From JAHEEM01 sp036396795 (lineage in GTDB: Bacteria > Pseudomonadota > Gammaproteobacteria > Steroidobacterales > Rariloculaceae): a stretch of DNA of 64,000 bases. The notes under the pieces are model-generated. The model saw only the letters and a program-made list of their open reading frames with translations, did not search any database and was not told the origin of the DNA. The stretch spans positions 1 to 64,000 of the forward strand of contig DASWKF010000103.1 of NCBI GenBank assembly GCA_036396795.1. The letters run 5' to 3'. This document shows positions 51,330-60,019 of the stretch, piece by piece; the stretch's first letter is position 1, and the number at the start of each line of letters is the position of its first letter. The translations under genes and the position numbers were made by a program.

Positions 51330-52721
51330 ATGGCTTTCATGACGATGAACCGATCGCAAAGCGTGAACGCCGCGGCGCCGATTGCGCCGCGTGCTGCCTC
51401 ACGCCCCGTCAATGGTCAAACCGGCCCGGAGACCTCGCTTTCGAAGCTCGAAAGTGAATGGAAGGAGCGTATTCACGGCCGTTTGCTGGACATGATGGAT
51501 CTGTCTCTGATCGGTCAGCTCGAAAACGAGCAGGCGCGCGTGCAGATCCGGGACTTGAGCCAGCGGTTGCTCGTCGAGGAGGCAGCGCCGCTCAACGTCG
51601 AGCAGCGCAAACGTGTCGTGCGGCGCATCGAAGACGAAGTTCTGGGCCTCGGTCCACTCGAGCCACTGCTACAGGATCCGACCATATCGGACATTCTCGT
51701 GAACGGCGCAAACAGCGTCTATGTCGAGCGGGCAGGCAAGCTGAAGCTCACGGACGTGCGCTTCAACGACGATCGGCATCTGCTCAACATCATCGACCGC
51801 ATCGTATCGGCCGTCGGCCGCCGCATCGACGAATCGGCTCCGATGGTGGACGCCCGCTTGAAAGACGGCTCCCGGGTCAACGTGATCATTCCGCCACTTG
51901 CCATCGATGGTCCGACGCTCTCTATCCGGCGTTTCGCCGTGGAGCTCTTGTCGATGGACGACTTGATCGAGCTGGGCTCGGTGACGGCGGGAGTCGCTCG
52001 CGTTCTTAAGGCGATCGTAAAAGGCCGGTTGAACGTCCTGGTATCCGGCGGAACGGGTGCGGGCAAGACGACGCTGCTGAACATCCTCTCCGGCTTCATC
52101 CCCGCGGACGAGCGCATCATCACGATCGAGGATTCGGCCGAGCTCCAGCTCCAGCAGCCTCACATCGTCAGGCTCGAAACGCGACCCTCCAACATCGAGG
52201 GCAAGGGTGAGGTGACTCAGCGTGAGCTCGTGCGCAATAGCCTACGCATGCGCCCGGAGCGGATCATCGTCGGTGAGGTTCGCGGCGCTGAAGCGCTCGA
52301 CATGCTGCAAGCCATGAATACCGGTCACGACGGGTCGTTGACGACCGTCCACGCCAACACCCCTCGCGACGCGCTGAGCCGGATCGAGAACATGGTGTCG
52401 ATGACCGGCATCAGCTTCCCGACGAAGACGCTGCGGGCACAGCTCGCCTCCGCCCTGGACGTCGTGGTTCAGGTCGAACGGCATGAGGACGGCAAGCGCA
52501 GGCTGGTCAGCCTGCAGGAAATCAACGGCATGGAGGGGGAAGTGATCACGATGTCGGAGCTGTTCCAATTCCGGCGCGAAGGCCTCGACGGGAACGGCAA
52601 CGTGCTGGGGGCGCTGCGCGCGACCGGGATCATTCCGGCGTTCCACAGCAAGCTCAAAGCAAAATCCATCGACATACCCGTTGACGTGTTCGAGCCTGCG
52701 TGGCTCGACCAAGGGAAATAG
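51330..52721 (+). CDS. cpaF: Secretion ATPase CpaF/TadA
   Basis: The 463 residues are a hexameric type II/IV secretion motor: an N-terminal domain (about 1-110), DPTISDILVNGANSVYVER, Walker A SGGTGAGKTTLL (240-250 region), IEDSAELQLQQPHIVRLE, an Asp/His-box region with GEVRGAEALDMLQAMNTGHDGSLTTVHANTPRDAL. It powers pilin assembly and, in some bacteria, retraction. Confidence 0.96.
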   Translation: MAFMTMNRSQSVNAAAPIAPRAASRPVNGQTGPETSLSKLESEWKERIHGRLLDMMDLSLIGQLENEQARVQIRDLSQRLLVEEAAPLNVEQRKRVVRRIEDEVLGLGPLEPLLQDPTISDILVNGANSVYVERAGKLKLTDVRFNDDRHLLNIIDRIVSAVGRRIDESAPMVDARLKDGSRVNVIIPPLAIDGPTLSIRRFAVELLSMDDLIELGSVTAGVARVLKAIVKGRLNVLVSGGTGAGKTTLLNILSGFIPADERIITIEDSAELQLQQPHIVRLETRPSNIEGKGEVTQRELVRNSLRMRPERIIVGEVRGAEALDMLQAMNTGHDGSLTTVHANTPRDALSRIENMVSMTGISFPTKTLRAQLASALDVVVQVERHEDGKRRLVSLQEINGMEGEVITMSELFQFRREGLDGNGNVLGALRATGIIPAFHSKLKAKSIDIPVDVFEPAWLDQGK

Positions 52722-52726
52722 CGGCC

Positions 52727-53704
52727 ATGGAAAACAGCGGAATATTCATCTATATCGGCCTCGTGTTTGCTGCAGTCTTCCTGTTGTCACAAGGCATGAT
52801 CATTCCGGCCTTCGGCGACGGCCGCAAGGCCAGGCAGCTGCTGCGAAAGAGACTCGCCGATATCGACAAGGTCGCGCACGAGGATGCTATTTCCTCGCTG
52901 TTGCGCGAACGCTATCTGCGCAAGCTCTCTCCTCTGGAGCGCCGCCTGGAGGCGCTGCCGGGAATGGAGCCGTTGCGAGCCTACATCGAGCAGTCGGGCA
53001 ACCGCATTCTGGCATACCGGCTCGTGATGGTTTCCGTCGTGATGACGCTGGGCGCGGCGGTTGCGGTCTGGACGTTCTCGCGTATGCCGGCGGCGGTCGC
53101 GGTCGGCACGCTGGTTGCCGGGAGCCTGCCGTTTCTCAAGATCGTCCGCGATCGCACGCAGCGCTTCGCGAAACTCGAGGAGCAGCTTCCCGATGCGATC
53201 GACATCATACGCCGGGCCTTGATGGCCGGCCACCCCTTCAACGCCGCGCTGAAGCTTGTCTCGGAAGACATGAACGATCCGATTGCGCGCGAGTTCGACT
53301 TGACCTTTGCCGACATCAACTACGGCAACGACGTACGCAGGGCGATGCTGGGCCTGCTCGCCCGCGTGCCGAGCGTCACCGTGATGGCCTTCGTGACCGC
53401 CGTCCTCGTACAGAAGGAAACGGGCGGCAATCTTGCCGAAATATTGAACCAGATCGCAAACGTGGTGCGCGGACGATTTCGCTTCCAACGCAGAGTCCGC
53501 ACGCTGTCGGCCGAAGGAAGGATGTCCGCCTGGGTCCTCGCCCTCGTGCCTTTGATCCTGTTCGGCGCCATGATGATCATGAACCCCGACTATCTGCCGC
53601 TGCTGCTCGATGAGCCCGCGGGGCGGCAACTCGCGACATTCGCATTCATCTGGGGCGGCATCGGTATCTACTGGATTCGGCGGATCATTCGCATAGAAGC
53701 CTAG
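52727..53704 (+). CDS. tadB: Tad inner-membrane platform protein TadB
   Basis: The 325 residues have N-terminal and C-terminal membrane segments and a T2SSF-type cytoplasmic domain (LEEQLPDAIDIIRRALMAGHPFNAALKLVSEDMNDPIAREFDLTFADINYGNDVRRAMLGLLARVP). It pairs with TadC as the platform for CpaF. I chose the ATG at 52727, six bases after the cpaF stop. Confidence 0.94.
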   Translation: MENSGIFIYIGLVFAAVFLLSQGMIIPAFGDGRKARQLLRKRLADIDKVAHEDAISSLLRERYLRKLSPLERRLEALPGMEPLRAYIEQSGNRILAYRLVMVSVVMTLGAAVAVWTFSRMPAAVAVGTLVAGSLPFLKIVRDRTQRFAKLEEQLPDAIDIIRRALMAGHPFNAALKLVSEDMNDPIAREFDLTFADINYGNDVRRAMLGLLARVPSVTVMAFVTAVLVQKETGGNLAEILNQIANVVRGRFRFQRRVRTLSAEGRMSAWVLALVPLILFGAMMIMNPDYLPLLLDEPAGRQLATFAFIWGGIGIYWIRRIIRIEA

Positions 53705-53713
53705 GAGCGCCAC

Positions 53714-54679
53714 GTGGAAGGTCTTATCACATTGCTGCAACAATGGATCGAGGATCCGCAGACGCTGCGTCTGGTCGTCGTCGTTCTGATGAGCGGCACG
53801 TTCGTGATCTTCGGTCTCGGTCTGGGCTTCCTGGCGCTCAGCGCCACCGACCCGATCCGCCGCCGCTTGAGCCGCGGGGCCAAACGAGAGGTAAAGAAGG
53901 AGAAAGGCCGCACGCTCGTTTGGATCAATACGATGCTCGGACCTGTGTCCAGCTACGTGTTGCCGCAGAGTGAGATCGAGCGCGATCGTATCAACCAGAA
54001 ACTCGTGCACGCCGGGTTCCGTTCACCGAGTGCAGTGCAAAATTTCTATGCGATCAAGGTCGTGCTCGCGATCATGCTGCCGGCGATCGTTCTCCTCATC
54101 TCCCGCTGGCTGCCGAACCTAACGACCCAGATGGAGCTCATTGCCATCGTCGGCGCCTGCGGCGCCGGCATGCTCATGCCGAACATGGTGCTCGATCGCC
54201 TAATGCAGAACCGCAAGAGAAAGCTCCGCAACGGCTTTCCGGACGCGCTGGACATGCTCGTCGTTTGCGTGGAGGCAGGCCTCGGCATGTCGCAGGCCAT
54301 CCAACGTGTTGCCGACGAGCTCGGAGTCAGCCATCCAGAGCTCGCCCAGGAGCTCGCGCTGGTCAATGCGGAGATACGCGCGGGCGTCGATCGAGTCGCG
54401 GCGCTCAAGAATCTCGCATATCGCACGGGGCTCGAGGACGTTCAGGGGCTCGTGAGCCTTCTCGTGCAGACGCTGCGCTTCGGCACGAGCATCGCCGAAT
54501 CTCTGCGCGTCTACTCGGTTGAGTTCCGCGACAAGCGCATGCAGAAGGCCGAGGAGCAAGCCGCGAAGATCGGCACGAAGATGGTCTTTCCGCTTGTCAT
54601 CTTCCTGTTTCCCGGCTTCTTCGTCGTCGCCGTGGGACCCGCAGTCGTGGGATTGGTTTCCGTATTCCAGACAATATAG
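53714..54679 (+). CDS. tadC: Tad inner-membrane platform protein TadC
   Basis: The 321 residues from a GTG at 53714 have a T2SSF domain (FPDALDMLVVCVEAGLGMSQAIQRVADELGVSHPELAQELALVNAEIRAGVDRVAALKNLAYRTGLEDVQGLVSLLVQTLRFGTSIAESL) and a C-terminal pair of membrane segments. It is a paralogue and partner of TadB, which ends nine bases upstream. Confidence 0.94.
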   Translation: MEGLITLLQQWIEDPQTLRLVVVVLMSGTFVIFGLGLGFLALSATDPIRRRLSRGAKREVKKEKGRTLVWINTMLGPVSSYVLPQSEIERDRINQKLVHAGFRSPSAVQNFYAIKVVLAIMLPAIVLLISRWLPNLTTQMELIAIVGACGAGMLMPNMVLDRLMQNRKRKLRNGFPDALDMLVVCVEAGLGMSQAIQRVADELGVSHPELAQELALVNAEIRAGVDRVAALKNLAYRTGLEDVQGLVSLLVQTLRFGTSIAESLRVYSVEFRDKRMQKAEEQAAKIGTKMVFPLVIFLFPGFFVVAVGPAVVGLVSVFQTI

Positions 54680-54697
54680 AGCGAAGGAGAGCAACAG

Positions 54698-55666
54698 ATG
54701 ACAGGGAATGTGCAACGGCTCCGCCCTTTCAGGGTGACGCTCGCGCTCGTCGGTCTTTTTCTGCTGACGGGCTGCGCGACGACCGCCAGCCGCGGAAGGG
54801 CCGACTCGACAGAGGCTCAGCCCCCATCGACGGAGCAATCGCTCGCTGCCGGCGACGAAGCCGCGCGGCGCGGGGACTTCGAGCGCGCCCTCGCCTACTA
54901 CCTGCGCGCAGTCGGAGCGGAACCGACAGTCGAGGGCTGGATCAGGATCGGTGCGGTATCGACGCGGTTGGGCAACTCGGAGCGCGCCCTGCACGCTTAT
55001 CTTCAGGTCATTGCGCTCGAGCCGAATCGAGCCGACGCGCTGGAGGGGGCCGGGCTCGAGCACATGGCGCTCGGAGACGCCGCGGCCGCGCGCGAGCACC
55101 TCGCACGAGCGGTCGAGATCGATCCACAGCGTTGGCGCTCACACAACGCTCTCGGCATTCTGGCCGACCAGGCGGAAGATCACGGCTCGGCGATCGCGCA
55201 CTACGAGACGGCGCTCGATCTCAACCCCAGATCACCGATGCTGTTGAATAATCTGGGCTATTCGAGGCATCTGTCGGGCGACCTCGATCAAGCCGCCCGC
55301 GACTTCTATGCCGCCACGCAAGCGGACCCGAGCTACAAGCCCGCCTGGTCGAATCTCGCTTTGGTGTATGCCCATCGCGGCCTGTACTCGGAAGCTGTGC
55401 AGACGCTCTTGAAAATAGAGGACAAGCCAACGGCGTACAACGATATCGGCTATGTCGCCTTCCAACGCGGCGATCTGCCTGAATCGGAGATGCTGCTGAG
55501 TGAGGCCGTGCGCCTCTCGCCCGTCTATTACGAGACGGCCAACAAGAACCTGGAGTCGGTGCGTGCCAGAATGCGCGGCCAAACGGACGCGAGCCCCGCA
55601 CTCGGCAAACCATTTCCAGATCTGATCTCGGGCAGCCTTACCGCCGCCGGACGCGATGGGAGCTGA
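54698..55666 (+). CDS. tadD: TPR lipoprotein TadD
   Basis: The 322 residues have a lipobox (LVGLFLLTGCATT) and about six tetratricopeptide repeats (AARRGDFERALAYYLRAVGAEP; LGNSERALHAYLQVIALEPNRADALEG; HGSAIAHYETALDLNPRSPMLLNNLGYSRHLSGDLDQAARDFYAA). TadD is an assembly scaffold of the Tad pilus in the periplasm. Its last codons overlap the first possible start of the next gene. Confidence 0.93.
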   Translation: MTGNVQRLRPFRVTLALVGLFLLTGCATTASRGRADSTEAQPPSTEQSLAAGDEAARRGDFERALAYYLRAVGAEPTVEGWIRIGAVSTRLGNSERALHAYLQVIALEPNRADALEGAGLEHMALGDAAAAREHLARAVEIDPQRWRSHNALGILADQAEDHGSAIAHYETALDLNPRSPMLLNNLGYSRHLSGDLDQAARDFYAATQADPSYKPAWSNLALVYAHRGLYSEAVQTLLKIEDKPTAYNDIGYVAFQRGDLPESEMLLSEAVRLSPVYYETANKNLESVRARMRGQTDASPALGKPFPDLISGSLTAAGRDGS

Positions 55667-55667
55667 G

Positions 55668-57173
55668 ATGCGCAAGGCAGTACGAGCCTCGAGGGGACGG
55701 CGGCCTGCGAGGAACCGGCGCGACCGCCGTCGTTGGGTAGCTGCGGCGGGATTGATCTCTTCGCTGGCGGTCCTCGTGACGGTTTGGTCGACGCAACCGA
55801 GATACCGCGCAACCGCAACCCTTCATCTCGCAGGAAAAACATTGCCGCCAGACACGGGGGCCGATGCCCGCAGCTTCGCTCAGGAGCATTTGCAGGCCAG
55901 GCACGGCCGCATGATGGGCTCGCTTCGGCCGCGACGCGAAGTCGGGCTGTCCATCATCGAGGTCGAGACCACCACCTCGGGCGCCTCTGAGCGCCCTTCG
56001 GTCTCAATCGGCTTCGAGATCTTCGTGGATGACTCGAATCCGCGAGCGGCAGAGCGCGCCACCAGCGATGTCGCCGCCGCCTATCTGGAGGATCATCGGC
56101 GCGCGACGACAACACCACCTGTTCCAGCCGAGACGCTCGAAGCGGCGCGCGTAGCCTCGAAGAAAGCCGCCGCCGAGCTCGAACGGCTCGCGCATGAGAC
56201 GGAGAAGTTCGAGCAAGACAACGCCGCCGGCCTATCGGGAATGGAGGAGTTGAACGCTCAGACGATCGAGCAATCGGAACGTGAGGAGACGCGCGTCAGC
56301 CAGGAGCTGCGCATGCTGGAAGGACGCAGAAACGAGCTCGACCGCGGGTTGCAGGACATGCAGCGTGGAGCGGCGCAGTTCAGCGTGGACTCCAGTAGAG
56401 CCCTGTCCAGCGAGCTGCTCGCAGCGGCACAAGCCCGATGGGCCGTGCTGCGAGGTCTCTACGGCCGGGAGTATTCGCAAGCAGTGGAGCTCGGGGCGGC
56501 GATCAGGGAGGCCGAGGCAGCCGCCAACGATCGCACCAATGCGCTCGTGGCGGAGCTGGAGGAAGCCAGGTCCGAGTTCAATCGTCTGCAGAGACTGCAT
56601 CCCATCGACCACCCCGATGTCGTTCTTCTAGCCCATCGCGTTTCCGCATTGGAAGTGGACGTCGCCGAGACACGCGTTACGGGTCTGACGAACCGGGAGC
56701 AAGCGTACATAGAGGATCTTGCTCGGGAACGAGGTGCGATCGACGGTCAGATCAATGAGCTGCGAGACCGCCTGGCGGCGCTGCAGACGCAGAGAGCCGA
56801 CCGCGAGTCACTTGTCCAGCAAGCACCCGTACTGGAGCAACAGTACGCCATTCTGCAGGAGCAACTGACGAACGCTCGGATGCGGCACGAGACGATGAAC
56901 GCCGAGTACGCTGCTTTGCAGGCTGTGATGGACGGCGCGCGCGCTGAAAGGCCGGGAGAGCTGTCACTCGCAGCCGGGGGGCAGACTAGGCGCTTGATCA
57001 TGAGTGGGCCAGCCGTCATCGGCGGAGTGCTCTGCCTGCTGGGCTTCCTGACGGTCATGTGGCTCATCGGACGCATCGAGAGCGCGCATCGCACGATAGA
57101 CGGCGCGGAGCTGGTCGCGAGATTGCAGGGGCAGCCACCGCTCGCCGAGATCCCAACGTTGCAGGTTCATTGA
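55668..57173 (+). CDS. Wzz/GNVR-like polysaccharide chain-length protein
   Basis: The 501 residues have an N-terminal basic stretch and membrane helix (WVAAAGLISSLAVLVTVW), the RYRATATLHL opening of Wzz proteins, a periplasmic region with long coiled coil (about 165-415) and a second membrane helix near the C terminus (AVIGGVLCLLGFLTVMWLIG). This is the shape of polysaccharide co-polymerases. I prefer the ATG at 55668, just beyond the tadD stop. It is followed by a BY-kinase-like protein, its usual partner, but no polymerase or glycosyltransferase is nearby. Confidence 0.85.
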   Translation: MRKAVRASRGRRPARNRRDRRRWVAAAGLISSLAVLVTVWSTQPRYRATATLHLAGKTLPPDTGADARSFAQEHLQARHGRMMGSLRPRREVGLSIIEVETTTSGASERPSVSIGFEIFVDDSNPRAAERATSDVAAAYLEDHRRATTTPPVPAETLEAARVASKKAAAELERLAHETEKFEQDNAAGLSGMEELNAQTIEQSEREETRVSQELRMLEGRRNELDRGLQDMQRGAAQFSVDSSRALSSELLAAAQARWAVLRGLYGREYSQAVELGAAIREAEAAANDRTNALVAELEEARSEFNRLQRLHPIDHPDVVLLAHRVSALEVDVAETRVTGLTNREQAYIEDLARERGAIDGQINELRDRLAALQTQRADRESLVQQAPVLEQQYAILQEQLTNARMRHETMNAEYAALQAVMDGARAERPGELSLAAGGQTRRLIMSGPAVIGGVLCLLGFLTVMWLIGRIESAHRTIDGAELVARLQGQPPLAEIPTLQVH

Positions 57174-57180
57174 GGTCCTC

Positions 57181-58014
57181 ATGGATAGCCTTCGCAACGC
57201 CATGGAAGCCGCCATCCAGGAGCACTGGAAGGGGCCGGCGCGTCCCCAAGCGGCGACCGGATCGCCGCGGGTCGACGCCGGCTCTCGCATTCGAGATCGC
57301 GGCGCCCACCTTCGTCGCGGGCTGCGACCGGCCGCAGGCAAGCTTTCGCCCCGCTCACTACCGGTACCTGTCGAGACGCTTGCCCGTAACCGCCTGGTCG
57401 CGGCCCTGCCCGAAAATCAGGAGCGCCAGGCCTATTGCCTCTTGCAGGCAGCCGTCATGCAACGTCTTACCCACGGAGGCCGCGTCATAGGCGTGACCGG
57501 TCCGTGCCACGGGAGCGGGAAAACACTGACAACCGCGAACCTCGCCATCAGCCTCGCAGTAGATGCTCACCGGCCGACCATAGTCACGGACTTCAATCTA
57601 CACGCGCCCCGCATCCATGAACTCTTCGATTTCGTTCCCGAAACGGGGGTGGAAGACTGCCTTTTCAATGGCGTTCCCATTTCGGATGCCCTCGTCTCCC
57701 TTGGGATCGATCTCGTCGCAGTGCTTGCCGCGCAGGGCAAATGCGAGAACGTCGATCAAGTGCTGAGATCGTGCCATCTCGATGCATTACTCGGCGCGAT
57801 CAAAGCGTCCTACCCGGATACGACCATTCTGATCGACTTGCCGTCTGTTGCTACGGCCAGTGACGCGCAAGCTTTCGAAGCCTTGGTCGACGGAATCTTG
57901 CTGGTGATCGAGGACGGTGTGACGAGAGAGCGCGATTACCGGCGCGTATTGGCATGCTTCAGCGAACGCAAGCTGATCGGCACCGTGCTCAATAGAGCGC
58001 GCAGCCGCACGTAA
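57181..58014 (+). CDS. BY-kinase/CpsD-like P-loop protein
   Basis: The 277 residues have an unstructured N-terminal third. A P-loop follows: RVIGVTGPCHGSGKTLTTANLAISLA with Walker A GSGKT at about 111-115, a Walker A'-like IVTDFNLHAPRIHELFDF, and a Walker B-like ILIDLPSV. The layout is that of CpsD/Wzc-type tyrosine kinases and their XrtA-associated relatives. The C-terminal tyrosine cluster typical of active BY-kinases is missing, so it may act as an ATPase or regulator only. It starts seven bases after the Wzz-like stop. Confidence 0.82.
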   Translation: MDSLRNAMEAAIQEHWKGPARPQAATGSPRVDAGSRIRDRGAHLRRGLRPAAGKLSPRSLPVPVETLARNRLVAALPENQERQAYCLLQAAVMQRLTHGGRVIGVTGPCHGSGKTLTTANLAISLAVDAHRPTIVTDFNLHAPRIHELFDFVPETGVEDCLFNGVPISDALVSLGIDLVAVLAAQGKCENVDQVLRSCHLDALLGAIKASYPDTTILIDLPSVATASDAQAFEALVDGILLVIEDGVTRERDYRRVLACFSERKLIGTVLNRARSRT

Positions 58015-58025
58015 GGCGAGCCTTC

Positions 58026-58904
58026 ATGTACGAGAAGTTCTACCACCTCGATCGTAGTCCCTTTTCGCTGTTGCCCGACCCGGCGTTTCTTTTTCTATCA
58101 CGTAAGCATGCCATGGCATTGACACTGCTCAAGTACAGCCTGATGAGCAAGCATCCGTTCACAGTCATTGCGGGAGAGGTGGGGGCCGGTAAGACCACGC
58201 TGGTCAACAGGCTTCTCGACGACCTCGATGACCGGCACACGGTAGGGCTGATCAACTTCACGGATCCAGGTGTCACCCAACTATGGCCCTGGATCCTGCA
58301 CGCCTTCGGCCTGGGCCACTCCAAGAGGAGCGTGGTCGAAATGTACGACGACTTCCTGACATTTCTCTGTGCCGGCTATGAGCGCGAACGCACGTTCGTC
58401 CTGATCGTCGACGAGGCACAGAATCTCGGCCCGACGGCACTGGAGAATCTGCGCATGCTGTCGAACGTGAATGCCAGAGAGACGTTGTTGCAATTGATTC
58501 TCGTCGGTCAGCCGGAGTTCTGCGAAACGCTCAAACGCCCGGATTTTCGCCAGCTCAATCAACGAATCTCCGTCTTCTATCGTCTCAATCCTCTCTCCAA
58601 GAACGAAACGCAAGCGTACATAGACCATCGGCTCGGAGTCGCCGGCGGACGGCCGGGCACGTTCAGCGCCAAGGCGATCTCGCTGATCTGGGCCGAAAGC
58701 GATGGGATTGCCCGAAGGATCAATACGCTGTGCGACCTCGCCCTCGTCTACGGCTTCGCGAGCAACAAACCCATCATAGAGGGGGATCTGGTGAGCGAGA
58801 TGCTTGCTGATCGACGAGACCTTGCGGTCGAGACGGAAATGCCCTCAGAGATCCCAGCAACTTCCGCTCGGCCGCGTGCCGTCCATGATCAGCGAAGGCA
58901 CTAG
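58026..58904 (+). CDS. ExeA/GspA-like AAA ATPase
   Basis: The 292 residues have the opening YEKFYHLDRSPFSLLPDPAFLFLSRKHAMALTLLKYSL typical of ExeA-like and XrtA/exopolysaccharide-associated ATPases. Walker A GEVGAGKTT is at about 50-58, Walker B FVLIVDEAQNL at about 123 and sensor region LILVGQPEFCETL follows. It probably uses ATP to support assembly of an envelope complex; the partner is not evident. No PEP-CTERM/exosortase gene is in the window. Confidence 0.87.
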   Translation: MYEKFYHLDRSPFSLLPDPAFLFLSRKHAMALTLLKYSLMSKHPFTVIAGEVGAGKTTLVNRLLDDLDDRHTVGLINFTDPGVTQLWPWILHAFGLGHSKRSVVEMYDDFLTFLCAGYERERTFVLIVDEAQNLGPTALENLRMLSNVNARETLLQLILVGQPEFCETLKRPDFRQLNQRISVFYRLNPLSKNETQAYIDHRLGVAGGRPGTFSAKAISLIWAESDGIARRINTLCDLALVYGFASNKPIIEGDLVSEMLADRRDLAVETEMPSEIPATSARPRAVHDQRRH

Positions 58905-58909
58905 AATCC

Positions 58910-59644
58910 GTGAAGCGTCACTCGATCTTGCTTCTGATTGCCTGCTCGCTGGTCTCGCAAGCGCGCGCAGGACTCCTTGAAGGTCACGAAGCGTTCGCTG
59001 TCGGCGATTTCGATCGCGCCTACGCTGAATTTCTACCGCTTGCAGGAAGGAACAACTGGATCGCCGCTTACTATCTGGGCGTAATGCACATGGAGGGTCT
59101 CGGCGTCGCGGCAAACGCAGAGAACGGCGCACGCTGGTTGAGGCGAGCGGCAGATAGCGGGCACGCCGGTGCTCAACTTCGCCTCGCCACGGCCTACGAA
59201 AACGGCGAAGGCGTTGCGCAAGACTATCGGGCGGCCGCTCGATGGATGCTGGAGGCTGCACGCGGCGGGAACGCGGACGCCCAATATTATCTCGGGCAAT
59301 ACTATCGTGACGGCAGAGGAATCGTGCAGGATGACGCACAGGCGTATGAATGGATCCATCGGTCGGTGGAATATGACATTTCACACGAGCGACTTCTGGA
59401 TGCGTTCCTGTTTCTCGGCGCGGCGTGGGAGTGGGGCCGTGGCCTGCGCCAGGACTTGGTTGAGGCGTACAAGTGGTTCTCGCTCGCCGCGAGCTATTCG
59501 CCGAACGACGCGCGATTGCACGACGAAGCGAGCCGCGCGCTGGGCGCGCTTCGGATCAGAATGAACGTAGCTGAGCTGGAGGAGGCAGGACGGCGAGCCT
59601 ACGTATGGCAGCAAGAGAGCATCAGATGTACAGGCCCCAATTGA
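58910..59644 (+). CDS. Exported Sel1-like repeat protein
   Basis: The 244 residues start with a GTG and a signal peptide (SILLLIACSLVSQARAG). Five or so Sel1-type helical repeats follow (AAYYLGVMHMEGLGVAANAENGARWLRRAADSGHAGAQLRLATAYENGEGVAQDYRAAARWMLEAARGGNADAQYYLGQYYRDGRGI; WEWGRGLRQDLVEAYKWFSLAA). It is a periplasmic scaffold or regulator, the last gene of the Tad run, five bases after the ExeA-like gene. Confidence 0.9.
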   Translation: MKRHSILLLIACSLVSQARAGLLEGHEAFAVGDFDRAYAEFLPLAGRNNWIAAYYLGVMHMEGLGVAANAENGARWLRRAADSGHAGAQLRLATAYENGEGVAQDYRAAARWMLEAARGGNADAQYYLGQYYRDGRGIVQDDAQAYEWIHRSVEYDISHERLLDAFLFLGAAWEWGRGLRQDLVEAYKWFSLAASYSPNDARLHDEASRALGALRIRMNVAELEEAGRRAYVWQQESIRCTGPN

Positions 59645-60019
59645 GCCATGAGCGTCCTCGGATCGACAGCGATGAAGGCCACAGCTCGCAAGTGCGCGGC
59701 AAGCCGGCCTGCCCAAGTCGCCGGCGCGATCACCTGCTACTTGCTCACGGCAATGCGGCCGGCGCACAGGATCTGTATGATTGCCGCCCCGATCGGCATG
59801 CCAACCATACCTGATCGTGCCATCGCCACCATGCCCGATATGGTGGCAGCCCGAGGAGACGTTCAAGCGTATCTAGCCGCGGGCGACGCCTCCATAAGCA
59901 GCCCGCGGACTACCCATCGGGATTGCGCCGCACGTTAGGGGTATGGCCTGCCTGCACAGCACTTGACGAGTATCGCGCATACTCGAATGCCGCTCAGCGG
60001 CCAATTGGCTCCGATATCA
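59645..60019. other. Gap at the end of the Tad run
   Basis: About 375 bases between the Sel1 gene and the convergent metallo-hydrolase gene. A 96-codon open frame from an ATG at 59648 has no ribosome site, leader or recognisable content, so I leave it out. Nothing else is visible. Confidence 0.4.

Noticed and set aside
57181..58014. Full tyrosine autokinase
   Set aside because: The P-loop is there but the C-terminal tyrosine cluster is absent, so I call it BY-kinase-like only.
59648..59938. 96-codon open frame after the Sel1 gene
   Set aside because: No ribosome site, leader or family resemblance; amino-acid composition looks random.
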